Shown: piece by piece, positions 4,968 through 8,791 of the stretch
Layout: each line of letters opens with the position of its first letter
Position numbering within the stretch: the stretch's first letter is position 1
Assembly: GCA_045636205.1 (NCBI GenBank)
Contig: JAZTXE010000117.1
Coordinates: 1 to 8,791, forward strand
Reading direction: 5' to 3'
DNA: 8,791 nucleotides
From: JAZRUF01 sp045636205
GTDB lineage: Bacteria > Bacillota > Clostridia > Oscillospirales > JAAYXM01
The notes under the pieces: model-generated
What the model was told of the DNA's origin: nothing
Database searches by the model: none
What the model saw: the letters and a program-made list of their open reading frames with translations, nothing else
Program-made: the position numbers and the translations under genes

Positions 4968-6041
4968 TTAGAACTTTCTCTCAAGGGGATTCTGACGCTC
5001 TATCTCTTCAAAGATTGCAATCTCTGTCTTGATATGTTCGGGTGTTATATAAAGCTCCCCACCGTTTACCATGTGGTCGTAGAGCTTGTGATAGTACGCA
5101 TTTGCAGCGCCGTTGAACACATCGTCTGCAAAATCTTCGCTTTTCTTATGCCATTTTATTTCATCCTTGCAGTAGCTGGGATTACCTTTCTCGTCGTGCA
5201 AGGAGTTCATATCAAGCTTCGGCTGCGGGCACTCCTCTTCAAGATAGTACTGATACTCAACGTGGTCCATAGTGGTCTTAAGCGCGCCGCGGTCACCGTA
5301 AACGCGGTATACGTAACCGTCATTATGCGGGTCGGACGGATTTATTTCAATCTCGAACTTCGGCTTTCCTGCACCGTAATCAAGAATCGCGAAAACATAG
5401 TCCTCCGCATCTCCGACGGAATTGTATATCTCAAGTCTTGAATAAATCTTCTCCGGCATATCGTCGGTCTTTGCAAGGCGAATTGCCTGCTCAAACGGAT
5501 GCGGACCCGTGTTTCTCATAGCACCCGCATCGCGGCGTATAAGCGTCTGCCAATCGTAACGGCGCGCAAACCCGCTGAAACGGATACGCACAAGCTTTAC
5601 ATCCCCCAGCACGCCCGAGTCAATAACCTCCTGAACTTTCAAGAAATATGACGCAAGTCCTGACTGCTGATAAATGGTGAACACAACACCGTTTTTCTTA
5701 GCTGCGTCCGCAAGTGCCTGTACCTGCTCGGCTTTCTTTGAAATCGGCTTTTCGCACAGCACGTTAAAACCGTGATTTAATAAATCAAGAGTAATTTCGT
5801 AATGCATATCCGAGTATGACGCGTTTACTACAAGGTCAATGTCCTTGCGCGCAAATAGCTCCTTGTAATCGCTGTAAGTATCGCATCCGAAATCCACCTT
5901 GGCAGCAGCTGCACGCTTTTCATCAAGCTCAACCACCGCAACAACATTTATAATGTCATTGCCCTCAGATTTGAAAAAGCTTCCGTGAATGTCGCATCCG
6001 CTGCGTCCGTATCCGATAATCGCCACGTTTAATTTTTTCAC
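4968..6041 (-). CDS. Gfo/Idh/MocA family oxidoreductase (canonical type)
   Basis: A 357-residue protein of usual family length. The Rossmann domain opens with V-A-I-I-G-Y-G-R-S-G (6-15), giving an intact GxGxxG. E97-K98-P99 is the standard lysine motif. A-G-A-M-R-N-T-G-P-H-P-F-E (173-185) holds the likely catalytic H181, where Asn177 stands in the position of the Asp seen four residues earlier in inositol dehydrogenase. The C-terminal alpha/beta domain ends with an I-T-P-E-H segment and the I-F-E-E-I-E-R helix typical of these enzymes. It probably oxidises or reduces a sugar, polyol or sugar derivative with NAD(P); the substrate is unknown. It is only distantly related to the two short neighbours. 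GTG 6039-6041 is chosen because AGGAG (6050-6054) sits 8 nt before it, while an earlier in-frame GTG (6048-6050) overlaps that site. Confidence 0.92.
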   Translation of the reverse strand: MKKLNVAIIGYGRSGCDIHGSFFKSEGNDIINVVAVVELDEKRAAAAKVDFGCDTYSDYKELFARKDIDLVVNASYSDMHYEITLDLLNHGFNVLCEKPISKKAEQVQALADAAKKNGVVFTIYQQSGLASYFLKVQEVIDSGVLGDVKLVRIRFSGFARRYDWQTLIRRDAGAMRNTGPHPFEQAIRLAKTDDMPEKIYSRLEIYNSVGDAEDYVFAILDYGAGKPKFEIEINPSDPHNDGYVYRVYGDRGALKTTMDHVEYQYYLEEECPQPKLDMNSLHDEKGNPSYCKDEIKWHKKSEDFADDVFNGAANAYYHKLYDHMVNGGELYITPEHIKTEIAIFEEIERQNPLERKF

Positions 6042-6049
6042 TGTAATCA

Positions 6050-6054
6050 CTCCT
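6050..6054 (-). promoter_or_regulatory. Ribosome binding site that fixes a GTG start
   Basis: AGGAG on the - strand lies 8 nt before GTG 6039-6041. The upstream in-frame GTG at 6048-6050 shares its first base with this site, so the downstream GTG is the better start and the protein begins M-K-K-L-N-V-A-I-I-G. Confidence 0.75.
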
Positions 6055-6093
6055 GTTTAGTATGATATATGACCTAATTGCCTTTGCACCTAA

Positions 6094-6122
6094 AGTATAT
6101 TAATTTGCAAACCACAAGTCAA
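6094..6122 (-). promoter_or_regulatory. Promoter of the canonical dehydrogenase gene
   Basis: On the - strand -35 TTGACT (6117-6122) and -10 TATACT (6094-6099) are separated by 17 nt, each one mismatch from consensus. The palindrome TTTGCAAA (6104-6111) lies in the spacer, and the related string GGTGCAAA follows just downstream of the -10 (6083-6090). These could be a regulator site, but the evidence is thin. The leader is about 50 nt. Confidence 0.75.
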
Positions 6123-6180
6123 TCCCAAAAGCAACCTTTTGTGTAATATCTAAAATTGTTAATTGGATTTTTAAATTTTA

Positions 6181-6210
6181 AAAAGCGCACCGCATAAACG
6201 GTGCGCTTTT
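6181..6210. terminator. Intrinsic terminator after the small gene
   Basis: AAAAGCGCACCG (6181-6192), loop CATAAA, CGGTGCGCTTTT (6199-6210) form a perfect 12-bp stem. On the - strand it lies 8 nt after the stop of the 49-aa gene and is followed by an A/T-rich tail with T residues. It ends the surface protein-small gene unit and isolates the dehydrogenase promoter. Confidence 0.9.
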
Positions 6211-6218
6211 GGTAACAC

Positions 6219-6368
6219 TCATTCTTCCTCAAAAAACTTCTTTGTGTATTTAATTCCGTCTGCTTGGCCGGCATCAAATGTAACCGCTTCCAGTATCTCG
6301 GACAGAAGCATAATCTTTTCAGATCTAAAATTTGCAATCTCCAATTCGGGTGCTATGTACTTTTTCAT
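6219..6368 (-). CDS. Small 49-aa protein of unknown function behind the surface protein gene
   Basis: ATG at 6366-6368 and TGA at 6219-6221 enclose 49 codons. The product begins MKKYIAPELEIANFRSEK, continues through IMLLSEILEAVTFDAG, and ends in a charged tail KKFFEEE. AAGGAGGG (6377-6384), a near-perfect ribosome site 9 nt upstream, overlaps the stop codon of the preceding surface protein gene, and the gene gap is 14 nt. A strong terminator follows the stop after 8 nt. This arrangement strongly supports translation as the last gene of that transcript. No signal peptide or membrane segment is seen and there are no cysteines. The MKKYxxPELEI-type opening resembles short uncharacterised Clostridia proteins from memory, which I cannot verify. 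Function unknown. Confidence 0.78.
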   Translation of the reverse strand: MKKYIAPELEIANFRSEKIMLLSEILEAVTFDAGQADGIKYTKKFFEEE

Positions 6369-6382
6369 ATTAATAACCCTCC

Positions 6383-8791
6383 TTAGTGCTCAACTGCGGA
6401 ATCATCCGCATCCGGAATTGTTACTGTTGCGCCGTAGATTTCCTCACCGTTTTCATCTATCGCATACGCTCTGACGATAAGTGCATCGTCAGCAATCGAA
6501 GTTGTGATAGTCTCTTCATGATAGAACACATATCCGCTATTCAAGGCAAATGCAGCCGGTGTAATTTCATAGGCTTTGGCAGTTCCATTATTAGTATAGC
6601 TGATATTTATCTTCTCGTAAACCTTTTGTCCGCCAGTTTTTGTTCCGTTAACCTCAAAGCCTACCTCCTGATAGTTGGTAGAGTCAATTCCGCCGAACAG
6701 TCCCAGCTTATATCCGCCGTCTTTGGTGCCCTCTATATAATAATACGTATTGCCGAAGCATTTTACCACCGGTGCGGTTACAGTTACTGCGATTTCGTCG
6801 GTAGTCACTATTCCGTAAGCATCCTTAACTGTCAGAGTTACGGTTGCGTCACCTGCGCTTACGCCGGTCAGCTTAAGAGCTTTTCCGGTAATGTTGTTAT
6901 CCACGTTTTTAACGTCTACGATTTCAGCAGTTACATTTCCGGTCGCACTCGCGGTTACGCTCTGTGCGCTCAGCAAATCCTCAACTGCACCGTTTGACAT
7001 AACCGGTGCAAGTGCAATTTCTTTGCTTGTATTTATTCCAATCGTTGCAGTGGTTTCAGCAATTACATTTGTCATATCCGGAACAACATCACTTGCATTT
7101 TTATTTGCAAGACCTACACGCGTAAGAGTAAGTGACTGGATATTCGCATAACTGCCTGTAGTTTCACTGTTCTTTCCTATCATCTTAACTGTAAACGCAT
7201 ATTCGCCTGATTTGTCAAAATAGACGGTTCTGAAAGTTCCTTCTCCGAGTAAATATGCCAAATTGGTATTAGGGTCTTTGTTATTACTGCTGTATGGAGA
7301 ATACATATCCAAAGTGCCTATCGAAGCGCTTTCCGCGCAATAAACGGATGCTTTGTCTGCAAGATTTTCTGCATTTGATATTTCCGAAATATAGAAACGC
7401 CCGATACCGCAGTTCATCTGATTAAAAGCATCTAATTCAGGGGTATAATATCCGGGGCGATCCACTTTGATTCTAACGGTAAACCATCCGCCAATAGCGG
7501 TCGCTACCGCAACACCTGTAGACCATCTTTTCGCATTGGAAACATTCTGATACTCTTTTTTGGTTGACCAATTGCTTGCGTTATATTCCAGTCGATCCCC
7601 ATTCTCACCATCTTTAAAATTATAAGAATATTTTACACTTTCTGTGCTGTCGGAAGTAACTGTTATATTGTTAATGGTGCTTGTAACTGCAACTCCGTCT
7701 CTTTCAAGAGAAAGCGTAATTTCTCCGGTTCCTTTTGTGTCACCGACTACGTCAATCTTAGAGCAATCACTGGCTAAAGATGCAGCTATACCTTTGGTGA
7801 CAAATTTAACATCCGAAGTTAACAGTTTGTTATGGATTGAATCTCCCAATTTTGCAATATTTGCACTATAGCCTTCCGCTTCTGTATCAAGTACATCGAA
7901 CGCTACTGACAATTTAGGAACATCAAATGAAACTTCTTCATCACCGGCAATTTCAACACCATCAACAATAGAACTCAAATTAATGTCAGGCGTTACTCCG
8001 GAAACCTGCAATGCATCTGCACTTACATCCGCTACTTTTGTAAGAGTAAGACTTCTGACACGAATGTACCAGTTGCCAGTACTCTTAATCTCCGGCACCA
8101 TAGTAAATGCGTACTCACCTTCATTTAAATATACTGTTCGCATTTGTTGTGATGGGTATTTTGCACCTTTATCGTTATATTTCACTGCACTTATGCAACT
8201 TGCAAGACCAATGGAGTACTTATCTGCGCGCAGTGCAGAAAGCTGCTCTAAATCAAGAACAGTGTTTGCTGCGCTTTCCGGAATAGGAGCTATATATGAA
8301 CGGAATATAGATCCTCTTGACATTTCCTGTGTCCAAGTTGTAATTTCAGGAGAATACCAACCAGCCTCAGGAACCACTATTCGTATAGTAACAAACCATG
8401 TATTGCCAGTTGACATAAGGCTAAGACCTGCAGATGTACCATTGAAGCACAATCTGTTTGATAAATTGGCATAACTGCTATATCCCAATTTACTAAACTC
8501 GCCTTCATCCAACTCCGAGCCTGCCTTTATGGAATACTGACCATTAGCCGTATATCCGCTATAATCTGCCGTATTAAAGCCAGCTGCAAATTTAGTAGCA
8601 TAACCTTCATTGAATCCCTGATAATATCCATCAGTGGGTTTTTCAGCACCCAATTCAGTCCATTCATTATAAATTGGAACTAACGGCGAATTGCTCTTAT
8701 TAGCATCATTCGCAAGAGCAAAGTCATACGTAATCGTATCCCCTACATCTACCGCAGAAGCTACGTTTGCAGGTGCGGGGATAAAGCTTGC
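6383..8791 (-). CDS. Large modular secreted/surface protein with duplicated modules, 5' end missing
   Basis: The frame is open from the window edge to TAA at 6383-6385, 802 residues, so the true start is outside. The first visible residues (F-I-P-A-P-A-N-V-A-S-A) look like the end of a signal peptide with an A-S-A cleavage site. Modules, numbered from the edge: module A about 22-253, Ig-like beta region about 260-382, module B about 387-558, Ig-like region about 559-673, and a C-terminal beta domain about 674-802. A and B share W-F-x-x-x-I-x-V-x-x-x-G-x-Y-x-P-E, R-T-V-Y, E-Y-A-F-T and S-L-T-L-T, showing an internal duplication. They resemble a jelly-roll carbohydrate-binding type fold, but this is inference. 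The Ig-like regions resemble bacterial Big-type domains. No catalytic domain, LPXTG or SLH anchor is visible in this part. Function unknown, possibly glycan binding or adhesion. Confidence 0.85.
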   Translation of the reverse strand, partial: ASFIPAPANVASAVDVGDTITYDFALANDANKSNSPLVPIYNEWTELGAEKPTDGYYQGFNEGYATKFAAGFNTADYSGYTANGQYSIKAGSELDEGEFSKLGYSSYANLSNRLCFNGTSAGLSLMSTGNTWFVTIRIVVPEAGWYSPEITTWTQEMSRGSIFRSYIAPIPESAANTVLDLEQLSALRADKYSIGLASCISAVKYNDKGAKYPSQQMRTVYLNEGEYAFTMVPEIKSTGNWYIRVRSLTLTKVADVSADALQVSGVTPDINLSSIVDGVEIAGDEEVSFDVPKLSVAFDVLDTEAEGYSANIAKLGDSIHNKLLTSDVKFVTKGIAASLASDCSKIDVVGDTKGTGEITLSLERDGVAVTSTINNITVTSDSTESVKYSYNFKDGENGDRLEYNASNWSTKKEYQNVSNAKRWSTGVAVATAIGGWFTVRIKVDRPGYYTPELDAFNQMNCGIGRFYISEISNAENLADKASVYCAESASIGTLDMYSPYSSNNKDPNTNLAYLLGEGTFRTVYFDKSGEYAFTVKMIGKNSETTGSYANIQSLTLTRVGLANKNASDVVPDMTNVIAETTATIGINTSKEIALAPVMSNGAVEDLLSAQSVTASATGNVTAEIVDVKNVDNNITGKALKLTGVSAGDATVTLTVKDAYGIVTTDEIAVTVTAPVVKCFGNTYYYIEGTKDGGYKLGLFGGIDSTNYQEVGFEVNGTKTGGQKVYEKINISYTNNGTAKAYEITPAAFALNSGYVFYHEETITTSIADDALIVRAYAIDENGEEIYGATVTIPDADDSAVEH

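Noticed and set aside
4689..5441. 250-aa + strand ORF
   Set aside because: It lies antisense to two clear dehydrogenase genes and the promoter between them, with no family motif; it is a frame shadow.
6119..6337. 72-aa - strand ORF overlapping the terminator and the 49-aa gene
   Set aside because: It runs through a strong terminator hairpin, lacks a good ribosome site, and conflicts with the well-supported small gene in another frame.
7983..8474. 163-aa + strand ORF opposite the surface protein
   Set aside because: It is antisense to a coherent repeat-bearing protein, and no motif supports it.
8651..8653. TTG as the start of the large surface protein, which would give a 756-aa product
   Set aside because: The frame stays open for 46 further codons to the window edge with coherent sequence, including a signal-peptide-like end. 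The TTG reads as an internal Leu, so the gene is 5'-truncated by the window.

Overview
The window looks like chromosomal DNA of a low-to-moderate-GC, Gram-positive anaerobe, most likely a gut-type Clostridia in or near the Oscillospirales. The basis is AGGAGG-type ribosome sites, consensus sigma-A-like promoters, strong stem plus T-tract terminators, a lipobox-bearing binding protein, a modular secreted protein with Ig-like repeats, and a palindromic CTTCCCC...GGGGAAG intergenic repeat of a kind I associate with those genomes. This is inference; no rRNA or marker gene is present.

Layout. Only the left edge is on the + strand: the last 60 codons of an amidohydrolase-like metal-dependent hydrolase (1-183). 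It converges on everything else, which is on the - strand. The convergent gap (184-390) holds a 117-bp palindromic repeat element and a perfect bidirectional terminator. Reading the - strand leftwards from the SBP promoter at 2814-2842 is a three-gene polar amino acid ABC importer: lipoprotein binding protein (1929-2759), permease (1198-1908), ATPase (391-1191).

To its right are three Gfo/Idh/MocA-type dehydrogenase genes. Two short ones (2917-3792 and 3953-4837) are a tandem duplication, about 79% identical by hand alignment. They carry a non-canonical nucleotide-binding loop (G-T-E-N-S-H) and D-K-P in place of E-K-P. A third (4968-6041) is a more orthodox member with GYGRSG and EKP. Each of the three has its own recognisable promoter. 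Each short gene has its own terminator. The long gene instead runs into the next gene's promoter and an inverted repeat lying over it.

Right of a further terminator (6181-6210) lies a 49-aa small gene (6219-6368). It is tightly coupled to a large modular extracellular protein (6383 to the window edge, 5' end missing) with architecture module A - Ig-like - module B - Ig-like - C-terminal beta domain.

Functionally, the sugar-type dehydrogenases and the amidohydrolase suggest catabolism or interconversion of a sugar, polyol or sugar lactone, but the substrate cannot be named. The amino acid importer and the surface protein are probably separate transcription units with no demonstrated link to it. 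No CRISPR array, RNA gene, transposase or phage gene was seen. The clearest candidates for undescribed biology are the small gene behind the surface protein, the duplicated atypical dehydrogenases, and the inverted repeat over the promoter of the second one.
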